Shown piece after piece: positions 1 to 7,358 of a DNA stretch of 40,974 bases (position 1 is the first letter of the stretch; each line of letters starts with the position of its first letter). The notes beneath the pieces were generated by a model. It worked only from the letters and a program-made list of their open reading frames with translations. It did not search any database and was not told the DNA's origin. The position numbers and the translations under genes are program-made. Location of the stretch: assembly GCF_005116575.1 (NCBI RefSeq), contig NZ_SWCN01000034.1:1-40974 (forward strand), given 5' to 3'. This stretch comes from Desulforhopalus sp. IMCC35007 (GTDB lineage Bacteria > Desulfobacterota > Desulfobulbia > Desulfobulbales > Desulfocapsaceae).

Positions 1-70
1 CGTTTAGCAACTCCTTGCCCCCTTTAATGATTTTTGCAAATCATCATAGCAGAGGCCTTGCTTAAGGTGG

Positions 71-125
71 TCAATTTTCGGTTAGCACAACACCCATTTA
101 CTGATCAATTTTAGGTTAGCACAAC
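71..125. repeat. Two 21-bp direct repeats resembling IS21-family terminal repeats
   Basis: Two copies of TCAATTTT-N-GGTTAGCACAAC lie at 71-91 and 105-125, differing at one base, with a 34-bp period. Multiple short terminal repeats of this kind are typical of IS21-family ends, so this is probably one end of an insertion sequence whose body lies to the left of the window. No transposase is visible. A short open frame ending in TAA at 63-65 could be the tail of a gene outside the window, but I cannot identify it. The family assignment is from memory of IS21 ends and is tentative. Confidence 0.45.
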
Positions 126-142
126 TAGTAAAAAGCAGGCAA

Positions 143-613
143 AAATCAGCGTACCTTGATTTTGTCTCTCTGGATGATTCGGAGGAGATTGAAAAATTTT
201 ATTCTATGAAAAATATGCTGTCGATACTTGGCAGTACTGCATTTAAAAATGATATCAGAGCAAAGTTCTCCGGGTTGGTAAACAGACAGGAGGTTCCGGA
301 GTCGAAGATTCTTGCACTGGACGCGGAAAGGGTAATTACATCTGTTTGTGCGCATTATAAGATTTCCAGGGAACAACTTTTTCTGTCCAAAAGAGGAACA
401 GAGAATCTTCCAAGAGATATTGCTATTTACCTCGTCCGCCTCTTCTGCTGTAAAACCTTGCCAAGTGTCGGTAAGGACTTTGGAATAATTAACTATAGTA
501 CCGTGAGTAGCGCGGTTCAGAGAGTGAAACTGCGTTATGAAAGGGACAAATATCTGCTCAAAGAAATTGAGAATATAAAAAAGAAAATAGTTAAAAGTCA
601 AAAGCGGACTTGA
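143..613 (+). pseudogene. Remnant of REP-associated (Y1) transposase with DnaA_C-like tail
   Basis: The frame is open from 86, but recognisable protein begins near 143 (AYLDFVSLDDSEEIEKFYS) and runs to the stop at 611-613. The stretch YLDF...EEIEKFYS followed by MLSILG resembles the C-terminal end of Y1/TnpA_REP proteins. The rest (ALDAERVITSVCAHY, GTENLPRDIAIYLVRLF, INYSTVSSAVQRV) matches the DnaA C-terminal helix-turn-helix that some deltaproteobacterial Y1 transposases carry behind the catalytic domain. The catalytic HUH motif and Tyr are absent because the upstream part is replaced by IS-end repeats. A start at ATG 206 would give 135 residues, but there is no good ribosome site, so I treat it as a truncated gene. 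The insertion at 71-125 probably caused the truncation. Confidence 0.6.
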
Positions 614-794
614 CCCTCTGACCCCCTCTCTTTCATTTTTGTCATTTGGCGATTATCATATTGCGATGAGATCCTCACTCAACACAGGTGATTTTGGGGG
701 AAGCGTGATTCATGGAAAAGAGTCATCGATCCAGAGGCAAGGCTGTTAAACTGACTTGGAGATAATGTAGTGAAATTCTTGAGAGAGGGGCGAA

Positions 795-1325
795 GTGACC
801 ACGACTGCAAGAGATGAACCGGGAGGCTGTTGGAGTGTTCCCTGGATTCATCAGCCTGATTGGCATGAGATGCTGCAGTGTACAGGGAAAAATTGTGCAA
901 GACTTGGTGGGTCAAGAGCAGAGGTGATGGGACACATCGATGCTATTATCATGCTCTATGAAGAAGTGGAGGCACCGTTGAGTCGTCTTTGTGAAGTCAC
1001 ATGCCCCACCTGTAATGATGTCTGCTGCCTCAAAGCTACAGTTTGGTATGATCAGCGGGATATAATAATTTACCACCTCGTAACAGGTCTCTTCCCAGAA
1101 CACCAGATTACAAGGAGTGCTAAAGGGATTTGCTGTAATCTTGGGGAAAACGGTTGCAGGTTGCCCCGTTTACAGCGCCCTTTTATCTGTACCTGGTATA
1201 TATGTCCAGAGCAGACAACGATGCTCAAGAGAGAAGCGGGTAATCCTGAGGTAAACATTCTGGAGAAAATTCATCAGATAAAAGAGTTGCGAAAGAGGAT
1301 TGGGACCCTTTACCTGCAGGTGTAG
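795..1325 (+). CDS. Cysteine-rich YkgJ-like putative metal-binding protein
   Basis: This 176-residue protein starts at GTG 795 with AGAGAGGGG about 5 bases upstream. Its cysteines fall in two groups, CPTCNDVCC near residues 75-83 and a later set GICC..GC..P..RPFICTWYIC. This spacing, including the RP-[FI]-C segment, resembles the YkgJ/UPF0153 family, which binds a zinc or iron centre through about eight cysteines. No signal peptide or membrane segment is seen, so it is probably cytosolic. It stands alone, with the IS debris upstream and a convergent hydrolase gene downstream. The metal and role are unknown. The family link rests on cysteine pattern only. Confidence 0.6.
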   Translation: MTTTARDEPGGCWSVPWIHQPDWHEMLQCTGKNCARLGGSRAEVMGHIDAIIMLYEEVEAPLSRLCEVTCPTCNDVCCLKATVWYDQRDIIIYHLVTGLFPEHQITRSAKGICCNLGENGCRLPRLQRPFICTWYICPEQTTMLKREAGNPEVNILEKIHQIKELRKRIGTLYLQV

Positions 1326-1434
1326 CGACTACGGATAGATTGTGCTGGCGGAGTACTGTCCGTAAGTTCTGGGATGTTGTTTTTGTGTGCCGGGTTTCGC
1401 GAGTTCTTCGTATATGGATGTGACTCCTCTTTCA

Positions 1435-2040
1435 TCACGAGAGGAAATTTTCCATGAGATCCTCTAACGCATTAAAGCTGCCGTAATAGAAATGGTCGGT
1501 GGCATCAATAACCTCAAACCGCGCGTCGGGGTTCCAGTCCTGGAGGGCTTGCCTGATCAGCTGAGGTGGGGCGAATTCATCTTCTTCACCGGTAATCACG
1601 AGCTGTAACAGAGGCAGGGTGGAAACATCTCGAAAAGGAATAAAGGCAATGGGAGGCGAGATGAAGATCATCGCCTCGACTTCTTCTGGCACTTCAGGTA
1701 AATGGGCGATCACCCAGGAGCCGAAGGAATAGCCGACCAGCTGGATGGAGGTTATTCCTTTGCCGACAAGGAAATTGATCGCCGCCAGGATATCCTGCCC
1801 CTCACCTAGTCCACCGTCGTGCTTGCCTTCACTCCTGCCTGTTCCCCTGAAATTAAAGCGCAGGGTCGTGATGTTTTTATAGTTGTAGCTGCGAACCAGG
1901 GCTTCAACAACGGGATTAGACATATCTCCCCCATAGAGGGGATGAGGGTGGGTGATGATTGCGCCTCTGGTGTCACTGTGTTTTGTGTAAAGACCTTCCA
2001 GGGTGAGGTTTTTACTTGCAAAGGTGATATGTTTTTCCAT
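1435..2040 (-). CDS. Alpha/beta hydrolase (COG2945-like)
   Basis: This 201-residue protein has the compact alpha/beta-hydrolase layout. An early HPHP (31-34) is typical of the COG2945 group, RFNFRGTGRSEG (61-72) corresponds to the oxyanion-region strand-loop, and the nucleophile elbow GYSFG places the catalytic Ser at 105. The likely acid is Asp154 (TGEEDEF) and the His is 183 (ATDHFYYG). It is therefore expected to be an active cytosolic serine hydrolase. The natural substrate of this family is not established. It lies 71 bases downstream of the flavodoxin-like gene on the same strand and may share its transcript. The 3' end faces the Cys-rich gene. Confidence 0.85.
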   Translation of the reverse strand: MEKHITFASKNLTLEGLYTKHSDTRGAIITHPHPLYGGDMSNPVVEALVRSYNYKNITTLRFNFRGTGRSEGKHDGGLGEGQDILAAINFLVGKGITSIQLVGYSFGSWVIAHLPEVPEEVEAMIFISPPIAFIPFRDVSTLPLLQLVITGEEDEFAPPQLIRQALQDWNPDARFEVIDATDHFYYGSFNALEDLMENFLS

Positions 2041-2111
2041 GTTGTGCAGCTGTCCCCCAATCGGCTTTGTTGTTGAATGTATGTCGCACCCGTTGCTATT
2101 TCCAAGACCTG

Positions 2112-2579
2112 TTAGAAAATACCAAAATCTATACCTGCGGCGAGGGTCTGGCCAAGTTCTTCCAGATCAGCAAGATCGTTTTCCGTCGGGCTGCCGACAA
2201 TCCTTCTGTGTTCCTGCACCTTCTTCCATTTATAACCGGCAGCCAGCCGCTCAATCTGGGTAATGGCACCCCGTCCGTCATTCCCACCACAGACGAAGAC
2301 AACGAAGGGAAGCCCTATGGTTAGATCTTTTGCGGCTTCATAGGTGCGGTCAAAAAAGTCTTTGATCAGGCCTGCCATGGTCCCAAAATATTCAGGTGAT
2401 CCGATGGCAATTCCGCTACACGACAAGAGATCGTCGATCTGGGCCTCAGCTGCCTGTTTATAAACGAGGGCAATATTTGTTTCTTTTGCAGCCCCTTTGG
2501 CAAAACGGTCGGCCATCTTCTTCATCGTACCACCCTGGGAATGGTAAATGATCAGCAGCTTCTTTTTCTTTTCCTCCAT
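2112..2579 (-). CDS. Flavodoxin-like / NAD(P)H-dependent FMN reductase family protein
   Basis: This 155-residue single-domain protein has the flavodoxin fold. Strand 1 and the FMN phosphate loop are LLIIYHSQGGTMKKMA (8-23). The second loop is GIAIGSPEYFGTMAGLIKDFFDR, the motif WrbA-like and other flavodoxin-fold proteins use to hold the isoalloxazine ring. A third loop FVVFVCGGNDGRGA follows. It is likely to bind FMN and take part in electron transfer or quinone/disulfide reduction in the cytosol. A purine-rich GAAGAG lies upstream of the ATG. The alpha/beta hydrolase follows it on the same strand. The specific partner is unknown. Confidence 0.8.
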   Translation of the reverse strand: MEEKKKKLLIIYHSQGGTMKKMADRFAKGAAKETNIALVYKQAAEAQIDDLLSCSGIAIGSPEYFGTMAGLIKDFFDRTYEAAKDLTIGLPFVVFVCGGNDGRGAITQIERLAAGYKWKKVQEHRRIVGSPTENDLADLEELGQTLAAGIDFGIF

Positions 2580-3160
2580 TTGCGACTCTTCTGTAGAGTT
2601 GATTCCTGCATCGATACACTTTCCCCTGGTTAGAATATACTCTGAAAAGAAAGACTTGATTACCTTTTATTTGGGGGGGAACAGCATTGCAGGTTTTTCC
2701 TCGATTTTTGAGGATGACGAAAATAAAAACCGTTCTTCTGGAATTTTTTGGAAAACAATTCGTTGTGATAATTGGTGATGTTATGCCTGCTACTTGGCGT
2801 ATGGCGTATGGCGTATGGCGTATGGCGTATGGCGTATAAGGTACAGCGGGAATATCGGATTATCTCTATCAGCAAGCGGGAAGACATCGGGAGCACGGCA
2901 ATTGATGTGACAACAGAATCGTTTTGATCCCGCATCCCCCCATGTACCTTTGATAGCAGGAAGAATCTGTCTAACTTTTGTATCATGTATGGTATAATAT
3001 CTGTAATAACCCTATATTAGAGTCCTCTCCCCGCAAGTCTGTCATAATTAACAAAGAAATTGGGTGGGTATTTTTAAAAATTTTTCTGTTAAACTGCTGT
3101 TATTAAGATGAAAGTTCAAAACAAAAGTCGTGTTCACCAGGCAGGAGTAAAGTTGATAGT
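2580..3160. other. 581-bp intergenic region between divergent genes
   Basis: No convincing gene is seen here. It must hold the promoters for the minus-strand flavodoxin gene and the plus-strand response regulator at 3161. Its main feature is the GGCGTAT tandem repeat. An AT-rich stretch with TTTTTAAAAATTTTT near 3070-3087 precedes the response regulator. The open frames here are low-complexity products of the repeat. Confidence 0.6.
2796..2837. repeat. Six perfect tandem copies of GGCGTAT
   Basis: The heptamer GGCGTAT is repeated six times without interruption over 42 bases. Since 7 is not a multiple of 3, every frame reads through the same heptapeptide cycle. The array sits about 220 bases upstream of the flavodoxin-like gene and about 320 bases upstream of the response regulator. 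It looks like a slippage-prone microsatellite. No hairpin or spacer structure is present. Confidence 0.95.
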
Positions 3161-4204
3161 ATGAACAGAAAAATTCTCTTTGTCGATGATGATCGCGTCA
3201 TACAGATGGTTGTGGAACAGCAACTGGCGGCTTTCGCCGAACATTTCAGCTTAGTTTTTGCCAATGATGGCCTTGATGCAATCAAAAAACTTGAAAACGG
3301 TTGCTTTTCACTCGTTTGTATTGACCTCATTATGCCTCGTATGAAAGGGGTAAATCTCTTTTCTCATATACGAAGTCATTTTCCGCATGTTCCAGCAATT
3401 ATCATGTCAGGAAAATCAAAAGAAGAGATGCAGGAGTTAATTCCTCCTCTGGGTGTTTATGAATATTTTTCCAAGCCGTTTGAGCCTAAATTACTTTGTA
3501 AAAGTATAATGAAACACCTTCAAAAAGAGGCGGAGGGTGGAATTATGTACAACGTATCGCCACCGGTATTCTTCCAGTTTATGGAGATGGAGGCCAAAAC
3601 ATGTACCGCGCGTGTTCTGGATAATGGTTCACCGCGGGGTGGAGTGCTCTACTTCACCGATGGGCAGTTGCTTGACGTTCGGGTTGGCATGATAACGGGA
3701 TTAGATGCCGCTCATATCGTTTTTGGTTGGAATGATGTTACCGTATTTATAGAAAAAAACTGTCCAGCAATAGAAAACAGAATTAACCTTCCGCTTCAAA
3801 CTGTTATTATGCAGGCCGTCAGCATGAAAGATGAGGATGAAGAAGACATTGAACTTCAAAGCGCAAAGCAGGAACGGGGGCAGGATTTGGCCGATAGTCC
3901 GGAAGGTGGTATTTCTTCAAAATTGAGATCAGCTCGGCTCGGTGAGATATCAGGTATTCTGGCAGATGAAGTGGCTGCAAATAGCGTTGGGGATATATCG
4001 CAGAGAGTGGAAATGACCGACGCAGTTCAAGCAATTGCGGCCATTGGAGAACACTCAAATTTGGGCGAGTTTTATCTGGGTGTTTTAGCGTATGGATCTG
4101 AAGATGATGCTGTTGTGATACCCAGTAAACCTCCAGTTAGAATCGAATGTTCGTCTGAAAGTCATGCGAAAGGAGTCGTCAGGAAGCTTGTACGTAAGAT
4201 CTGA
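3161..4204 (+). CDS. Response regulator: REC receiver plus DUF4388 (PATAN) domain
   Basis: This 347-residue protein begins with a complete receiver domain (about 1-118): acidic cluster D9-D11, phospho-acceptor D55 in CIDLIMPRMKG, Ser83 and the conserved Lys105 in FSKPF. Residues about 128-215 match the DUF4388/PATAN fold (GIMYNVSPPVFFQFMEME, GGVLYFTDGQLLDV), a module of sensory proteins linked to roadblock-type and gliding/second-messenger proteins. The last 130 residues are acidic and probably flexible. No DNA-binding domain is present, so output is by protein contact. AGGAGT at 3143-3147 is a rather distant ribosome site (13 bases). It converges on the roadblock/PilZ gene, a likely functional partner. 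No kinase is adjacent. Confidence 0.85.
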   Translation: MNRKILFVDDDRVIQMVVEQQLAAFAEHFSLVFANDGLDAIKKLENGCFSLVCIDLIMPRMKGVNLFSHIRSHFPHVPAIIMSGKSKEEMQELIPPLGVYEYFSKPFEPKLLCKSIMKHLQKEAEGGIMYNVSPPVFFQFMEMEAKTCTARVLDNGSPRGGVLYFTDGQLLDVRVGMITGLDAAHIVFGWNDVTVFIEKNCPAIENRINLPLQTVIMQAVSMKDEDEEDIELQSAKQERGQDLADSPEGGISSKLRSARLGEISGILADEVAANSVGDISQRVEMTDAVQAIAAIGEHSNLGEFYLGVLAYGSEDDAVVIPSKPPVRIECSSESHAKGVVRKLVRKI

Positions 4205-4212
4205 AAGGTGTG

Positions 4213-4254
4213 ACTCCGTGAAACTATCTGTTGAAGGCCACTATTTCACGGAGT
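4213..4254. repeat. Perfect 11-bp inverted repeat between convergent genes
   Basis: ACTCCGTGAAA (4213-4223) and TTTCACGGAGT (4244-4254) pair perfectly around a 20-base loop. The element lies between the ends of the two convergent genes. Its right arm is inside the last codons of the minus-strand PilZ gene, and the loop contains that gene's stop codon. No T-tract follows on either strand, so it is not a classical intrinsic terminator. It could still be a transcript-end stabiliser or bidirectional terminator. Confidence 0.6.
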
Positions 4255-5990
4255 TCTGAGCCAGTGAGGAGCGTATCGAATTCAACATGTACAGAATAGG
4301 CGTTACCTATTATATCATGGTCTCGTACAGCTAGAATTTTCCCGTTACGTTCTACAGCCGGGTTCGTATTACTCTTTTTTATCGAGAGCTGTATCTTTTT
4401 GCCAAACAGGTAGTGAGTGTTTTTTCTTTGGGACGAGTGCACTATAAAACAGACGCCGCCCTGGGAAATATCCAGAATATTACCTCTGCCTTCAGCTTCT
4501 GTTTTTTTACCATCTGCTCCTAAGAGTATAAAAGAAATCTTTCCCGATATTTTTTTTCTTTCAAGCTGCCTCCTGGAGCGCTTCATCTTTTTCAGAAGAG
4601 TGGTAGATGTTTCAATATGGCTGCAATAATCTGACAATTTGGATTCAATGCCAGGGTATTTCTTTTCCAATTTTTGCAGACTCTCATAAGACAGCGAGAA
4701 CACCTCAGCACCTTGGCTTTTCGCTGCACTGGTCCAGACCGAGAGTTCGAAAAAGGTCCCGTGGCCGAGCAGACCTCCCTCTGATACGATTTGAAGGGGG
4801 ATTTCCCTTCCATCGATATGGGTGTAGAGTTGAACCCTTCCCGTGTTCACAAAAAAGAGTTCTGAGTGGATTTGTCCCTGCTGAACGAGATGTTCCCCAC
4901 TCGCATAGCTCTTTCTTTTCATAGCATGATAAAGGGCGATAAACTCTTCTGCGCTAAGAATATCAACGATATTTTTCCAAACAAAATAGAAATTTTCATC
5001 AATAAGAGCTTTCTTACTTTCTTCTATTAATTCGGTTGCACGAATACTTTCTGTCAGGGCCATTGGCTCTATCTGCAGTAACCACTCCTGAAGAGCTTCG
5101 GCTTTATCAAACTGTTGGTTTTGTGTCGCAGTGTTTATAAGACCGACAATGAGCTTGACCGCCTCAGTTTTTCTGTCTTCTGCAGCCAATGCAACAATTT
5201 GGTCTTTTTCTGGTAGTGTTTCGAGTTCCTGGGGGACAGGTGCAACCTTAGGAGCTGCAGGAATATTTCTGCTTTTAGCTGTATTGCTGGCAGTTGAGAC
5301 TTTTTGAGTTTTTGGTTGCTGTGGCTTAGGCTCTTCAGATTTTTCTGGTTGTATATGTTCGAGTTGACGGACAGCAAGCTCGGCCGCTTCAACTATATAT
5401 TCATTGAGCGGATGTTTTCCTGCGCTATGGTCTGATAAGATTGCATTCAAACAAGCCGTTGCTTCAAAGTATGAGCAGTAACCGATGGTTTGGCATGCGG
5501 CGAGCAAAACTTCATTTCTTGTATTCGCCGCTAGACTTTCAAGGTTTGCAATGATTTTCATTAATACTTTTGCAACCTCTTTGTCGGCAAAGTAGACCAA
5601 TGTTCGTATAAACTGAGGTTTCAGTCGGTCTTCGGCTTTGTCTAACATATTGAGCAAAACTTTTTTACCTACATTTTCTTGCTCCAGTTGTTTTTCTACT
5701 TTTCGGCAGGCATCTTCTAATGCTTCCAGATTTCGATTATCCTTCATTGTTATGATAACGTAGCCAATGCTCGTAGAATGAAGGTAAATGAAACCGTTTT
5801 TGAAATAGAGAGTTGCTGTTTTCGGAGTTTTAAGATCTGCAATAGCAGCGTGCATGAAAGTGACAGTTTGCGGATCAATTTTTAAGGATGGAGGGTTGTT
5901 TTCACAAAACAGTGCTTCTCCATGATGAGAAAGGAGAAGGACATTTTGAATTGAAGGTAGTTTTGCTATTTTATTTAAAAAAGTGATCAT
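4224..5990 (-). CDS. Roadblock-like / cyclic-nucleotide-fold / PilZ multidomain protein
   Basis: This 588-residue soluble protein has four regions. Residues 1-105 resemble a roadblock/LC7 domain (LPSIQNVLLLSHHGEALF, then YLHSTSIGYVIITM). Residues 106-215 are helical and HEAT-like, followed by a Pro/Gln/Lys-rich linker. Residues about 345-455 form a CRP-like cyclic-nucleotide-binding fold (YASGEHLVQQG, ELFFVNTGRVQLY). The phosphate-cassette Arg appears to be replaced (WTSAAKS), so ligand binding may be lost. Residues 470-588 are a PilZ domain with an RRQLER basic motif and DISQGG, the two c-di-GMP contact motifs. It is probably a c-di-GMP effector that receives input from the convergent REC-DUF4388 regulator. 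It has no DNA-binding domain. Confidence 0.8.
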   Translation of the reverse strand: MITFLNKIAKLPSIQNVLLLSHHGEALFCENNPPSLKIDPQTVTFMHAAIADLKTPKTATLYFKNGFIYLHSTSIGYVIITMKDNRNLEALEDACRKVEKQLEQENVGKKVLLNMLDKAEDRLKPQFIRTLVYFADKEVAKVLMKIIANLESLAANTRNEVLLAACQTIGYCSYFEATACLNAILSDHSAGKHPLNEYIVEAAELAVRQLEHIQPEKSEEPKPQQPKTQKVSTASNTAKSRNIPAAPKVAPVPQELETLPEKDQIVALAAEDRKTEAVKLIVGLINTATQNQQFDKAEALQEWLLQIEPMALTESIRATELIEESKKALIDENFYFVWKNIVDILSAEEFIALYHAMKRKSYASGEHLVQQGQIHSELFFVNTGRVQLYTHIDGREIPLQIVSEGGLLGHGTFFELSVWTSAAKSQGAEVFSLSYESLQKLEKKYPGIESKLSDYCSHIETSTTLLKKMKRSRRQLERKKISGKISFILLGADGKKTEAEGRGNILDISQGGVCFIVHSSQRKNTHYLFGKKIQLSIKKSNTNPAVERNGKILAVRDHDIIGNAYSVHVEFDTLLTGSELREIVAFNR

Positions 5991-6433
5991 GAATTTGTCG
6001 TTAAAAGCTTTCCAAGAGACTATTGTATTGAGGGATTACCCGCTGATTTGAGGAAAGAAACCCAATCTGTCTCATTTTTTCATTTTAATCCCGATGTGAA
6101 TGACTATACAAATACCTGAGCGGGATTACATCAATTATCAAAGGTCGCCTGGGTAGAGACAAAATCTAAAGTGGGATTGAAGCCCTCAATTTCATTATTT
6201 TTTTACTATCAGGTGCACCTTGTTTTTCCATTCATGCTGTTGCAGATGATAACTCCCATAGATGCATGGATCATTGTTGTGGCCCGGTAGTGATGAGATT
6301 GGAACCATCTCCTTAACCATAAAGGACATTGTAGGTCAAATAAGTATCTGTTGTGCCATCGTGATTAAGATTATCTCTGGTCAATAAGGTACTGATAATG
6401 CAAGACCTGCCCCCGTCATAGAAGGAGTAAGTT
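5991..6433. other. 443-bp intergenic region
   Basis: I see no convincing gene. The region contains an inverted repeat AATCCCG (6087-6093) / CGGGATT (6121-6127) with a 27-base loop, within 150 bases of the start of the minus-strand PilZ gene. It could be an operator or leader structure. A plus-strand open frame of 42 codons starting at ATG 6262 has no ribosome site and no recognisable product. Confidence 0.45.
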
Positions 6434-6805
6434 GTGACTGAGCTGATACAAATATTTGGTGCTCTAACCTTTTTTACAGGCCTTGCCCTCGTGGTGAGGC
6501 CTGAGCGTATCTTTGGTTTTTTGCAAAAACAACTGGCCAAGGTAGAACTGCATATTTTCAATGTTGTACTGAGAATAATTTTTGGGATTCTCATGATATC
6601 TCAATCCAGCATATCAAATTTTCCTTTTGTTGTTGAAACTATTGGCTGGTTTTGCATTGGTATAGCTGTAATTCTGACGCTCACGAGCCGTGAACGTTTC
6701 AAAAGGGTCTTTTCGTGGGCTGTAACATTGGTCGAAACAAATAGCCGTGTCGGCGCTGCTTTGATAATGGCCTTTGGTGCCTTTCTTATCTTTGCCTTTG
6801 TTTAG
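6434..6805 (+). CDS. Small four-helix membrane protein of unknown function
   Basis: This 123-residue protein starts at GTG 6434 behind AAGGAG (6422-6427). It has about four hydrophobic segments: IFGALTFFTGLALVV, FNVVLRIIFGILMI, TIGWFCIGIAVILTL and VGAALIMAFGAFLIFAFV. Short basic loops between them (RPERIFGFLQK, SRERFKRVFS) suggest an inner-membrane protein with cytoplasmic loops. I do not recognise the family beyond small uncharacterised membrane proteins. It stands alone, with its end 17 bases from the convergent OsmC-like gene. Confidence 0.7.
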   Translation: MTELIQIFGALTFFTGLALVVRPERIFGFLQKQLAKVELHIFNVVLRIIFGILMISQSSISNFPFVVETIGWFCIGIAVILTLTSRERFKRVFSWAVTLVETNSRVGAALIMAFGAFLIFAFV

Positions 6806-6822
6806 ACCCTTGGGCAATCATC

Positions 6823-7239
6823 TTATGATTCTATTTTTATCTCCCAGCTCATCTTTAGAAAACTTGCATACATTTTCGAGACTCCACAGTATTTGTCGTG
6901 GGAGAGTTCTACAGCTTTTGAGAGTTTTTTCAGATCGAGACCGCTACCCTTAAACGTGTAAGTGATGTGCATTGCGGTGTAGACCGAGGGGATATCCTCG
7001 GTTGCATCTGCTTCTACAGTGATAATAAGGTCATCAAATTTTACCCTCATTTTTTCCAAAATCATTGCGACATCAATTCCCGTACATCCGGCAAGAGATG
7101 CAAGCATCAGCTGTTTCGGACTTGCTCCTGCATCCTGGCCGCCTATAGAGACAGGGGCGTCGGTTACTACGGGATGGTCTCCTACCATGGACTCAAAAGT
7201 GAGATTTCCTTTCCAGGTTGTTTGAATTGCTGCTTTCAT
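6823..7239 (-). CDS. OsmC/Ohr family protein
   Basis: This 138-residue protein has the OsmC fold with both redox cysteines, Cys52 (SLAGCTGID) and Cys118 (DKYCGVSK). Also present are the SPKQLMLASLAGC helix and the C-terminal KYCGVSKM segment characteristic of OsmC-type proteins. Characterised family members are thiol-dependent hydroperoxide reductases that work in the cytosol as dimers. The short N-terminal region fits the OsmC/YhfA branch rather than Ohr proper. It precedes, on the same strand, a gap of about 120 bases with no gene between it and the RND permease gene upstream. A role in peroxide or electrophile stress is inferred from the family. Confidence 0.85.
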   Translation of the reverse strand: MKAAIQTTWKGNLTFESMVGDHPVVTDAPVSIGGQDAGASPKQLMLASLAGCTGIDVAMILEKMRVKFDDLIITVEADATEDIPSVYTAMHITYTFKGSGLDLKKLSKAVELSHDKYCGVSKMYASFLKMSWEIKIES

Positions 7240-7358
7240 ATTTTTTGTACCTTTGTAGATTGTTTTTGTTGAGAGACCTCTTTAAACTCGGCTTTTCTGC
7301 ATGAGCAGCTGTAACTATTATTTCTCTTGGAAATCTTTCAACCAGGTTTCTTATCTTC

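Noticed and set aside
2796-2837. Possible CRISPR-like array
   Set aside because: The repeats are 7 bases long, head-to-tail and without spacers, so this is a microsatellite.
6313-6594. Minus-strand 93-codon frame overlapping the small membrane protein
   Set aside because: It overlaps the plus-strand gene that has a good ribosome site, and its sequence matches no family I recognise.
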